Assembly: GCA_028821035.1 (NCBI GenBank)
Contig: JAPPHP010000214.1
Span: forward strand, 1-9,082
Length of the DNA: 9,082 nt
DNA from: Gammaproteobacteria bacterium
GTDB taxonomy: Bacteria; Pseudomonadota; Gammaproteobacteria; Pseudomonadales; Azotimanducaceae
Reading direction: 5' to 3'
The position numbers and the translations under genes were made by a program. Shown one piece after another: positions 1 to 6,760 of the stretch. The notes under the pieces are model-generated. The model saw only the letters and a program-made list of their open reading frames with translations, searched no databases and had not been told where the DNA came from. Within the stretch, counting starts at the first letter, position 1. Every line of letters begins with the position of its first letter.

Positions 1-350
1 TAGTACTCGACGAGGGGCAGCGTCGTCGGATGCTGGATCATCTCCTCGAAGACCGGATCTTCCTCGAGGAAAGAGAACAACAGGTACTGGCACCCGGTCG
101 AGCCGTCGGCCTCGAGCTTGCCATGCGCGCCGGTCTCGATGTCGTGACGGACGCCCGTGCGCTCCTCGGCGATCCGTAGCACGGCCTCGCGCGCCCGCTC
201 GACGATCTTTGGGTTCCCGATCTGCTCGGGGGTCAGGACCGTGAGCCCGTAAGCCTCGAGTTCCTCGAGGTTCTTCTCGAGTCCGCGCTCGCGGATGGTC
301 TTGTACGCCGGCGGTATGGTCGCCGCCTCGGTCCAGCTTGCCGCGTTCAT
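1..350 (-). CDS. Phytanoyl-CoA dioxygenase (PhyH)-family protein, N-terminal part
   Basis: Incomplete at the left edge: about 116 residues are visible, beginning MNAASWTEAATIPP at an ATG (350-348). The visible part contains a phrase of the form LEAYGLTVLTPEQI, followed by an amphipathic helix (IVERAREAVLRIAEERTGV) and then YLLFSFLEEDPVFEEMIQHP. I recognise this order from bacterial PhyH-like Fe(II)/2-oxoglutarate dioxygenases, where a 'G-[FY]-x-V-[LV]-x-P' strand is followed by an 'ED-P-x-F-E-x-x-x-x-x-P' helix. Family members hydroxylate unactivated C-H bonds in lipids, terpenoids or small molecules in the cytoplasm. The HxD...H iron ligands and the 2-oxoglutarate-binding arginine would lie beyond the window, so catalytic competence cannot be judged. 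The gene is transcribed away from the ATPase gene. A TATACT hexamer lies 28 nt upstream of the ATG, and the ribosome binding site is weak (GGACGA). Family assignment is fairly confident; substrate is unknown. Confidence 0.72.
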   Translation of the reverse strand, partial: MNAASWTEAATIPPAYKTIRERGLEKNLEELEAYGLTVLTPEQIGNPKIVERAREAVLRIAEERTGVRHDIETGAHGKLEADGSTGCQYLLFSFLEEDPVFEEMIQHPTTLPLVEY

Positions 351-377
351 TCGTTCGTCCGTTGGAGTCGTGCGCCG

Positions 378-383
378 AGTATA
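378..383 (-). promoter_or_regulatory. Candidate -10 element for the PhyH-like gene
   Basis: On the minus strand the hexamer reads TATACT, five of six matches to the sigma-70 consensus TATAAT. It would put the transcription start near 371, giving a leader of about 20 nt before the ATG at 350. The hexamer at the expected -35 position (about 401-406, CGGGTA on the minus strand) is a poor match, so this rests on the -10 alone. Confidence 0.33.
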
Positions 384-444
384 GTCGAATCGCTTTTGCG
401 TACCCGAGTCGCCGGCCGAAGCTCACGCGACTTGGGCCGTTGAT

Positions 445-476
445 TAAATCTAGTCATTGACTAGTGACTAAATTTA
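445..476. promoter_or_regulatory. AT-rich 12-bp inverted repeat, candidate operator
   Basis: The arms are TAAATCTAGTCA (445-456) and TGACTAAATTTA (465-476), separated by 8 nt (TTGACTAG). They pair at 11 of 12 positions, with a single C/A mismatch at 450/471. The element sits in an AT-rich island (about 440-480) inside otherwise GC-rich DNA, between the divergent PhyH-like and ATPase genes. A dyad of this size with a spacer of this length is typical of dimeric regulator sites, and both neighbours could be controlled from it. No regulator gene is encoded in the window. A simple cruciform or a footprint of past insertion are alternatives. Confidence 0.4.
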
Positions 477-515
477 GCTAACGTCGCCTCGGCATCCCGC
501 CGAGTGGGATAGAGC

Positions 516-1877
516 GTGGACCCCCGGTTCCCGCCGCACAACAGTCACCTCACCGTTCCGCAGTCGTTCCGGGAGCGGGACCCGCAGTTGCGGCACCTGG
601 CCACATGTCCGCTCCGACATCGCTTTCCTCTGCTGGACCGCTTGCCCGAGGCCACGCCCGGCATCTACACCCTCAGCGGCGGCCGGCAGATAGGGAAGTC
701 GACGTTGCTCAAGCAGTGGATCGCAGAGCTGATCGACCGGGGGACACCGGCGGACGCCATCACGTTCCTGACCGGGGAGCTGATCAACGACCACCACGGG
801 TTGTTGTTGCAGATGACCACGCACCTCGAGGAAGCGTCCACGCACGGCCGCAACTTCCTGATCGTCGATGAAGTCACCGACATCCGCGACTGGGACAAGG
901 CGGTCAAGTTCGCCGCCGACGCGGGGATGCTCGAGCGTACGGTGCTGATGGTCACGGGCTCGGACCTGGCGCTCATGCAGGATGCGAGGGTGCGGTTCCC
1001 CGGACGCCGGGGCGTGGCGGCCGAGCCGGACTTCCGGATGCATCCGCGGTCGTTCAGGGAGTACGTGGGGCTGACGGGCACGGTTGCCGAGCCGGAAGCG
1101 CTCGCACGGAGCGAAGCGCCACCGGACCCCAGCGTCCTCGACGACCTGTACGACGCATTCGACCGCTATCTGCTGCACGGCGGTTACCTGACCGCCATCA
1201 ACGACCTCGCGGGCCTCGACACGATCCGGCCGAGCACGCTCGCCACCTACTCGGACTGGATCCGGGGAGACGTCAGCAAGCGCGGTCGGGGGGAGGCATA
1301 TCTTCGTGAAGTCCTCTCCGCCCTGGTCAACCGCTACACCAGCCAGATCACCTGGAACGCCCTGGCGCGAGACCTGCCGATCGACCATCCGAGCACGGTT
1401 GCGGACTACGTCGAGCTGCTCCAGCGCATGGACGCGGTTTGTGTCGTTCCCGCACTCCGCGAGGACACGCTTTCCGCCGCGCCGAAGAAGGCGAGGAAGG
1501 TCGTGTTCTCCGATCCGTTCATCCTGCACGCGGTGTGCGCCTGGCTGGAACCCGCGTCCGCGTCGTTCGAGCGCCAGCGGGAACGGGCCGCCGACCCGGT
1601 GTGGGGGTCGTGGATCGTCGAGGCCTGTGTCGCCGCCCACTGCCGGCGCGCCCATCCGACCTACTACATCAAGGCGCAGGGCGAGGTGGATGTCGCCTAT
1701 GTTCGCGACGGCCGCTTCTGGCCCGTCGAGGTCAAGTGGACCAATCAGCTTCGACCCAAGGACATCAAGCAGGCCGCCCGGTATCCCAACGCCGAGATCT
1801 GGGGCAAGGGGCGCCAGGTCAGCGAAGTAAACGGCGTCAGCGTTCTGCCCTTGCCCCTGCGCCTGCTGAGCCTCTGA
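516..1877 (+). CDS. AAA_14/DUF4143-type ATP-binding protein with C-terminal PD-(D/E)XK-like motif
   Basis: This 453-residue protein has an N-terminal AAA+ ATPase core. The Walker A motif is G55-GRQI-G60-K61-S62. Walker B is a hydrophobic strand ending D118-E119 in FLIVDEVTD. A sensor-1-like strand follows, VLMVTGSD (143-150). After it comes PRSFREYV, the segment that usually marks this ATPase group. The C-terminal domain ends with E390-x-D392-VAYV and PVE405-V-K407-W, a pattern that matches the D...ExK core of PD-(D/E)XK nuclease folds and is usual for the DUF4143 domain. Length is normal for the family, whose roles are poorly known; defence, mobile-element and toxin-antitoxin-like functions have been suggested, and none is shown here. 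The GTG start at 516 is the only option near the N-terminus because an in-frame TAG lies at 510-512. It looks unrelated in function to its neighbours. The BVMO start codon follows the stop by 45 nt. Confidence 0.85.
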   Translation: MDPRFPPHNSHLTVPQSFRERDPQLRHLATCPLRHRFPLLDRLPEATPGIYTLSGGRQIGKSTLLKQWIAELIDRGTPADAITFLTGELINDHHGLLLQMTTHLEEASTHGRNFLIVDEVTDIRDWDKAVKFAADAGMLERTVLMVTGSDLALMQDARVRFPGRRGVAAEPDFRMHPRSFREYVGLTGTVAEPEALARSEAPPDPSVLDDLYDAFDRYLLHGGYLTAINDLAGLDTIRPSTLATYSDWIRGDVSKRGRGEAYLREVLSALVNRYTSQITWNALARDLPIDHPSTVADYVELLQRMDAVCVVPALREDTLSAAPKKARKVVFSDPFILHAVCAWLEPASASFERQRERAADPVWGSWIVEACVAAHCRRAHPTYYIKAQGEVDVAYVRDGRFWPVEVKWTNQLRPKDIKQAARYPNAEIWGKGRQVSEVNGVSVLPLPLRLLSL

Positions 1878-1884
1878 CGGGCGC

Positions 1885-1890
1885 TACAAT
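1885..1890 (+). promoter_or_regulatory. Candidate -10 element for the BVMO gene
   Basis: TACAAT matches five of six positions of the sigma-70 -10 consensus and lies in the short gap after the ATPase stop codon. It would place transcription initiation near 1897, just before a run of 11 C. No convincing -35 hexamer is found 16-19 nt upstream, so the BVMO could instead be read through from the ATPase gene. Confidence 0.3.
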
Positions 1891-1898
1891 GCGCGCTT

Positions 1899-1909
1899 CC
1901 CCCCCCCCC
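1899..1909 (+). repeat. C11 homopolymer tract in the BVMO leader
   Basis: Eleven consecutive C lie directly upstream of the ribosome binding site GGAGG (1910-1914), which is 8 nt from the ATG at 1923. The tract is non-coding. Its length could vary by slippage in the cell, or it may be miscounted by sequencing. The C run could also pair locally with the adjacent G-rich Shine-Dalgarno sequence. Confidence 0.7.
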
Positions 1910-1914
1910 GGAGG
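1910..1914 (+). promoter_or_regulatory. Ribosome binding site of the BVMO gene
   Basis: GGAGG is followed by an 8-nt spacer and the ATG at 1923. It is the best Shine-Dalgarno match in the window and fixes the BVMO start, which also gives the expected short N-terminus before the first Rossmann glycine motif. Confidence 0.75.
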
Positions 1915-1922
1915 ATCGGAAC

Positions 1923-3527
1923 ATGGCCCAGCCTGCGCAGCGCGTCGACGCCGTGATCGTCGGCGCCGGATTCGCCGGACTCTACATGGCGCACCGCCTG
2001 GATGGCCTCGGCTTCAGCCTGCAGGGCTTCGAGGCGGGTAGCGCCGTGGGCGGCACGTGGTACTGGAACCGCTATCCCGGAGCGCGGTGCGACGTCGAGA
2101 GCATGGAGTACTCCTACCAGTTCTCCGAGGAACTCCAGCAGGAGTGGGAGTGGACCGAACGGTACGCCGGCCAGCCCGAAATCCTCCGATATGCGACCCA
2201 CGTCGCGGACCGCTTCGACCTGCACCGGCACTTCGAGTTCGACACGCGCGTCACCGAGGCCGTCTTCGACGAGGACGAGGACGTCTGGACGATCCGCACC
2301 GACACCGGACGGACGGTGGCGGCGCGATTCTGCATCATGGCGACCGGGTGCCTGTCTTCCGCGAACACACCCGCCTTCCCGGGCATGGAGACGTTCGCCG
2401 GCGAGGTCTACCACACGGGACGGTGGCCCCACGAGGGCGTGGACTTCAGCGGCAAGCGCGTGGGCATCATCGGGACCGGATCGTCGGCCATCCAGGCCAT
2501 TCCGGTCATCGCCCGCGAAGCGGCGCACCTGACGGTCTTCCAGCGCACGCCGAACTACTCCATCCCCGCCCGCAACGGCCCGCTCGACCCGGACGTGCAG
2601 CGCGCCATCAAGGCCGAGTACCCGGAGTTCCGCGCGCGCAACAGCCTGATGCCGGGAGCGCTCGGCGTACAGGCGACGATGCGCGAGATGGCGGCCGTGG
2701 ACGACGACCCCGACGCTCGCCGCAGGGACTACGAGGAGCGCTGGGGCATCGGGGGATTCGCGTTCCTCATGGGGTACGAGGACCTGCTGATCAACCCCGA
2801 GTCCAACGACACCGCGGCGGACTTCGTACGCGAGAAGATCGCCGAGGCGGTTCGTAACCCGGACGTCGCGGCCCTGCTCTCGCCCCACAACGTGATCGGC
2901 TGCAAGCGGCCCTGCCTCGACACGGGCTACTACGAGACCTTCAACCGCGACAACGTCACCCTCGTCGACATCAGCAACGCACCGGTCGAGGAGATCACGC
3001 CGACGGGACTCCTCGTGGACGGAGTCGGCTACGACCTCGACTGCATCGTGTGCGCCACCGGCTTCGACGCGATGACCGGCACGCTGCAGCGCATCGACAT
3101 CCGCGGACGCGGCGGACGGTCGCTCAAGGAGAAGTGGGCCGCCGGGCCGCGCACCTATCTCGGCCTCGGCGTCGCCGGCTTCCCGAACCTGTTCACGATC
3201 TCGGGACCAGGCAGCCCTTCGGTGCTGACGAACATGATGGTCTCGATCGAGCAGCACGTGAACTGGATCGCCGACTGCGTCGGGCATCTGCGCAGCGAGG
3301 GCATCGCCACGATCGAGGCCACCGAGCCGGCGGAAGACGAGTGGGTCGCGCACGTCAACGACGTGGCTGGCGAGACCCTCTACCCCACGTGCAACTCCTG
3401 GTACCTCGGCGTGAACGTGCCGGGCAAGCCGCGGGTGTTCATGCCCTACATCGGTTATCCGCCGTACGTGGAGAAGTGCGACGAAGTGGCTGCGAAAGGC
3501 TACGAGGGGTTCGCGCTGCGGGCCTGA
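1923..3527 (+). CDS. Type I flavin-containing Baeyer-Villiger monooxygenase
   Basis: This 534-residue protein is complete and of usual length. The FAD-binding Rossmann motif is G14-A-G16-F-A-G19. It is followed by GGTWYWNRYPGARCDVES (from G43), a block strongly conserved in phenylacetone and cyclohexanone monooxygenases. The BVMO fingerprint F158-x-G160-x3-H164-x3-W168-P169 is intact, followed by the NADPH-binding motif G184-T-G186-S-S-A189. R329 in CKRP, just before DTGYYETFNRDNV, aligns with the arginine that stabilises the flavin peroxide in characterised BVMOs. ATGFD (378-382) and the C-terminal NSWYLGVNVPGKPRVFMPYIG are also typical. The enzyme is expected to be cytosolic, using FAD, NADPH and O2 to insert oxygen next to a carbonyl, turning ketones into esters or cyclic ketones into lactones. 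The actual substrate cannot be read from the sequence. The gene converges on MFS transporter A. All key residues I can check are present. Confidence 0.95.
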   Translation: MAQPAQRVDAVIVGAGFAGLYMAHRLDGLGFSLQGFEAGSAVGGTWYWNRYPGARCDVESMEYSYQFSEELQQEWEWTERYAGQPEILRYATHVADRFDLHRHFEFDTRVTEAVFDEDEDVWTIRTDTGRTVAARFCIMATGCLSSANTPAFPGMETFAGEVYHTGRWPHEGVDFSGKRVGIIGTGSSAIQAIPVIAREAAHLTVFQRTPNYSIPARNGPLDPDVQRAIKAEYPEFRARNSLMPGALGVQATMREMAAVDDDPDARRRDYEERWGIGGFAFLMGYEDLLINPESNDTAADFVREKIAEAVRNPDVAALLSPHNVIGCKRPCLDTGYYETFNRDNVTLVDISNAPVEEITPTGLLVDGVGYDLDCIVCATGFDAMTGTLQRIDIRGRGGRSLKEKWAAGPRTYLGLGVAGFPNLFTISGPGSPSVLTNMMVSIEQHVNWIADCVGHLRSEGIATIEATEPAEDEWVAHVNDVAGETLYPTCNSWYLGVNVPGKPRVFMPYIGYPPYVEKCDEVAAKGYEGFALRA

Positions 3528-3546
3528 GCCCGGGCCTGGAGGTCGC

Positions 3547-3580
3547 GGACGGCGCGCTCACCCCCCGGAAGCCGCCGTCC
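3547..3580. terminator. Candidate hairpin between convergent BVMO and MFS A genes
   Basis: GGACGGCG (3547-3554) and CGCCGTCC (3573-3580) form a perfect 8-bp stem with an 18-nt loop. It overlaps the stop codon end of MFS A and lies 20 bp past the BVMO stop, where a shared bidirectional terminator would be expected. Neither strand has a T-run after the stem, so it does not meet the classical intrinsic-terminator pattern and may be chance in GC-rich sequence. Confidence 0.25.
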
Positions 3581-4784
3581 TCGCCAGCGAGCGGTCCTCG
3601 TACCGGACGTCCCGTACGCGGAGCAGGACCAGGATGCCGACGACCGAGAGCACGCCCGAGATCGACCAGATCACGGAGTAGTCGCCCTCGAACACGTAGT
3701 TGATGGTCGCCCCGACCAGGACCAACCCGATGGTGCGCCCCACGCCGTAGAAGATGTTCATCGTGGTCGCCTGCTGCCCGATCATTCCCTGGACGTAGAA
3801 ATCGGTGCAAAGCGTCTTGTGTGCGATGTCGACCAGGATGTCGGCGAGCCCGAAGCAGATGGCCGCGACCAGCAACATGCCGGGCGTCTCGGTCACATAG
3901 CCCACGACGCAGCAGACGATCATCACCACGAACGAGCCGATCATCGCCATCTGCCGGTTCAGCCTGGTCATGGCGAACGCCACCGGCATGGCGAAGACCA
4001 GGGCGATGAAGGGCATGTACCCCCAGGACTGGCCGAACTCGCCCTCCTCGAAGAGCAGCATCTTCGTCGCATAGAGCGCGACGTAGCCCGTGATGGCCGT
4101 GCGCTGGAGCGAGCGCAGCATGTTGACGAAGCCGAGCTTCAGGAGCATCGGCTGGTCCACGAAGTCCCGGATGTACTGGCGGGGCGTCAGCGGAACGCGC
4201 GGGTGCAGCGGATCGAGCCGCTTCTCCTTGAGGAAGAACGCCGCCAGCATGACGAAGACCAGCAGGACCCCAGCAGCGAGGAAGTACAGCGGCAGCCCGT
4301 AGAAGACGTCGCCCCCCTGCTGCTCCCGGTAGAGCGTCACCCAGGGCATGCCAACGAACAGCACGACGATCCAGGCGACTTCCAGGCCGCACTTGTTGAT
4401 CCCCGCGACCATCGAACGCTGATGCGGCGGCACCATCTCGGCCAGCATCGGGTGGTAGGCAGCCGCCATCACGTCCACGAAGAACTGCATGACGATCACG
4501 AGCACCACCACGACCCAGAGCGCCGTCGCGAAGGGCATCGCGATCTCCGTCACCGCGACGATGGGCGCGGCGACGATGAGGTAGAACGCCCGACGCCCGA
4601 CGCGGGTCCACGTTCGGTCCGAAAGGACCCCGACGATGGGCTGGGCGACGAATCCGAACATCGGATTGATGGCCAGGATGAGCCCGATGTAGAAGGCGTT
4701 CTCCGTGAACAGGTAGAGCGTCAGCGGCAGCAGGTTCACGCTCACGGCCTCCGCGAAGTGGACGCCGAACCAGAAGGTGGTCAT
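3558..4784 (-). CDS. MFS transporter A, SLC45/GPH-like family
   Basis: From the ATG at 4784 the protein has 408 residues with about 12 hydrophobic segments, so it is an inner-membrane carrier. The loop between helices 2 and 3 carries GVLSDRTWTRVGRRAF, the form of MFS motif A found in SLC45 sucrose-type and GPH-type carriers. Other landmarks are FGQSWGYMPFIAL at helix 8, AHKTLCTDFYVQGMIGQQ around helices 10-11 and the tail RVRDVRYEDR. It is the most divergent of the four paralogues, with NKCGLEVAW in helix 5 where the others have NLV(A/G)AQLGW. The same frame continues upstream of 4784 as PIPDSGTRERIELRPP..., conserved with the paralogues, back to a TGA at 4904-4902. No ATG, GTG or TTG occurs there, but CTG at 4874 aligns with the TTG starts of B and C. 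The true protein may therefore be about 438 residues. It is last in the transporter array; substrate unknown. Confidence 0.88.
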   Translation of the reverse strand: MTTFWFGVHFAEAVSVNLLPLTLYLFTENAFYIGLILAINPMFGFVAQPIVGVLSDRTWTRVGRRAFYLIVAAPIVAVTEIAMPFATALWVVVVLVIVMQFFVDVMAAAYHPMLAEMVPPHQRSMVAGINKCGLEVAWIVVLFVGMPWVTLYREQQGGDVFYGLPLYFLAAGVLLVFVMLAAFFLKEKRLDPLHPRVPLTPRQYIRDFVDQPMLLKLGFVNMLRSLQRTAITGYVALYATKMLLFEEGEFGQSWGYMPFIALVFAMPVAFAMTRLNRQMAMIGSFVVMIVCCVVGYVTETPGMLLVAAICFGLADILVDIAHKTLCTDFYVQGMIGQQATTMNIFYGVGRTIGLVLVGATINYVFEGDYSVIWSISGVLSVVGILVLLRVRDVRYEDRSLARTAASGG

Positions 4785-4946
4785 GAGCAGGACCGTGCGC
4801 GGGCTCGCGCGCTCGCTCGTCGCCGGCGGACGCAGTTCGATCCGCTCGCGGGTGCCGGAGTCCGGGATGGGCAGGTCGCCTCGCAGGATGGAGCGCGGGT
4901 TTCAGCATACCGGCCCGCGGCGACAAGTCCACGTCGGGACGGCCCT

Positions 4947-4976
4947 CGCCGCCTGCCGCCGGCGCTTCAGGCGGCG
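4947..4976 (-). terminator. Candidate hairpin at the end of MFS B
   Basis: CGCCGCCTG (4947-4955) and CAGGCGGCG (4968-4976) form a perfect 9-bp stem with a 12-nt loop, spanning the TGA stop of MFS B (4969-4967). No T-run follows on the minus strand. It may attenuate or end transcription before MFS A, or stabilise the upstream message. The B-A gap of at least 92 nt, compared with 9 nt between the other paralogues, fits a transcriptional break here. Confidence 0.3.
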
Positions 4977-6271
4977 GGGCGAGCCTGCCGCGCGTCCTCG
5001 TAGCGGACGTCGCGCACGCCGAGCAGCACCAGGATCCCCACGACCGCCAGGAACCCCGAGATCGGCCAGATCACCGAGTAGTCGTTGTCGAACACGTAGT
5101 TGATGGTCGCGCCGACCAGGACGAGACCCACGGTCCGTCCGACGCCGTAGAAGATGTTCATGGTGGTCGATTGCTGGCCGATCATCCCCTGCACGAAGTA
5201 ATCCGTGCAGAGGGTGGCGTGGCCGGTGTACATCAGCACGTCGGCGAGCCCGAAGCAGATCGCGGCCACCAGCAGCATTGATGGGGTGTCCGCCACGTAA
5301 CCGATCGCCGAGCAGACGATCATCACCGCGAACGACAGGATGATCGCGTGCTGGCGGTTGAGCCGTTTCATGACGAGCGAGACCGGCAGGGCGAAGATCA
5401 GCGCGATGAACGGCATGTAGCCCCAGGACTGGCCGAACTCCGCCTCCTCGAACAGCAGCATCTTCGTGGCATAGAGCGCGACGAAGCCCGCGATCGCCGT
5501 GCGCTGCAGCGACCGCAGCATGTTGACGAAGCCGAGTCGGAGCAGCATCGGGTGGTCGACGAAGTCGCGGACGTATTGCCGCGGGCTCAGTCGCGCGCGC
5601 GGCTGCAGCGGATCGAGCCGTCGCTCCTTCAGCAGCAGCGCGACCAGCATGACGAACACCAGCAGCACGCCGGCCGCCATGAAGTACAGCGGCAGTCCGT
5701 AGAACTGGTCGCCTTGGCCCTCGCGGTACTGCGTCACCCACGGCATCCCGACGAAGAGCACGACGATCCAGCCCAGCTGGGCGGCGACGAGGTTCACTCC
5801 CGCGACGAAGGGCCGCTGCGCCGGGGGGACCATCTCCGCAAGCAGCGGGTGATGCGCGCCGATGATCACGTCCGCGAAGAACTGCATCACGACGACGAGC
5901 ACGACAACCAGCCAGAGCGCCGTCGTGAAGGGCATGGCCACCTCGGTCACCGCCACGATCGGCGCCGCGAGGATGAAGTAGAAGGCGCGGCGACCCACGC
6001 GCGTCCAGGTGCGGTCCGACAGGACCCCCACGATCGGCTGCGCGATGAACCCGAAGATCGGGTTGATCGCGAGGATCAGCCCGATGAAGAAGGCGTTCTG
6101 GGTGAACAGGTACAGAGTCAGCGGCAACAGGTTCACGCTGACCGCCTCGACGAAGTGCACGCCGAACAGGACGGAACTCATGACCCCGACCGTGCGCGGG
6201 CTCGCGCGCTCGCTCGTGGGCGGCGGATGCAGTTCGATCCGCTCCGTTGCCGGGGTGTCGGAGATCGGCAA
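4967..6271 (-). CDS. MFS transporter B, SLC45/GPH-like family
   Basis: This 434-residue polytopic membrane protein has about 12 predicted helices, the first at roughly 31-56. MFS motif A is G82-VLSDRTWTRVG-R94-R95. A basic central loop (KERRLDPLQPRARLSPRQYVRDF) separates the two six-helix halves. It starts with TTG at 6271, preceded by AGGCGA and 9 nt after the stop of MFS C, so the two are probably translated from one message. Residues 1-277 are identical at the nucleotide level to those of MFS C, while the C-terminal part is its own. In helix 10 it reads MYTGHATLC, with A352 where A, C and D have lysine (AHKTLC), which could alter substrate or coupling. An alternative start is the ATG of Met31, shared by all paralogues. 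Substrate is unknown; proximity to a BVMO suggests an organic compound, but this is inference. Confidence 0.88.
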   Translation of the reverse strand: MPISDTPATERIELHPPPTSERASPRTVGVMSSVLFGVHFVEAVSVNLLPLTLYLFTQNAFFIGLILAINPIFGFIAQPIVGVLSDRTWTRVGRRAFYFILAAPIVAVTEVAMPFTTALWLVVVLVVVMQFFADVIIGAHHPLLAEMVPPAQRPFVAGVNLVAAQLGWIVVLFVGMPWVTQYREGQGDQFYGLPLYFMAAGVLLVFVMLVALLLKERRLDPLQPRARLSPRQYVRDFVDHPMLLRLGFVNMLRSLQRTAIAGFVALYATKMLLFEEAEFGQSWGYMPFIALIFALPVSLVMKRLNRQHAIILSFAVMIVCSAIGYVADTPSMLLVAAICFGLADVLMYTGHATLCTDYFVQGMIGQQSTTMNIFYGVGRTVGLVLVGATINYVFDNDYSVIWPISGFLAVVGILVLLGVRDVRYEDARQARPAA

Positions 6272-6760
6272 GTCGCCTGCCTACACGCGGGCCGGAACGC
6301 GCTCCCGCGTGCGGTCCTCGTAGCGCACGTCCCGGACACCGAACAGGGCCACGATACCGATGACGGCGAGGACCGCCGAGATCGGCCAGATCACCGAGTA
6401 GTCGTTGTCGAAGACGTAGTTGATGCTCGCCCCGACCAGGACGAGGCCGACCGTCCGCCCGACGCCGTAGAAGATGTTCATCGTCGTGGACTGCTGGCCG
6501 ATCATCCCCTGCAGGAAGTAATCCGTGCAGAGCGTCTTGTGGGCCATGGCCGCCATCACGTCGGCGAGCCCGAAGCAGAGCGCCGCCAGCAGCAGCATCG
6601 AGGGCGTGTCCCCGACGTAGCCGATGGCCGAGCAGACCAGCATCACGGTGAACGCGAGGATCATGGCCTGCTGGCGGTTGAGCCGCTTCATGGCGAACGC
6701 GACCGGCATGGCGAAGACGAGCGCGATGAACGGCATGTAGCCCCAGGACTGGCCGAACTC
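5400..6760. repeat. Perfect direct repeat, copy 1 (1,361 bp)
   Basis: Reading line against line, this segment is identical to 6720-8080, offset 1,320 bp. It holds the 5' part of MFS B, the 9-bp intergenic gap and the 3' part of MFS C. The first mismatches are 5399 (C) against 6719 (G) and 6761 (C) against 8081 (G). The offset is a multiple of three, so every reading frame passes through unchanged. Confidence 0.97.

Noticed and set aside
474..1655. Minus-strand open frame of 393 codons over the ATPase gene
   Set aside because: It is an Arg/Val-rich shadow of the ATPase coding strand, with no domain and no ribosome binding site.
1884..3353. Minus-strand open frame of 489 codons over the BVMO gene
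   Set aside because: The opposite strand encodes a complete BVMO with all expected motifs, and the antisense product shows no recognisable family.
3519..3532. Short inverted repeat CGGGC-CTGA-GCCCG at the BVMO stop codon as a terminator
   Set aside because: The stem is only 5 bp with no T-run, so chance is likely in this base composition.
4902..4932. ATG codons at 4908 and nearby as the start of MFS A
   Set aside because: They are in a different frame from the transporter. Joining them would need a frameshift, and nothing in the sequence marks one.
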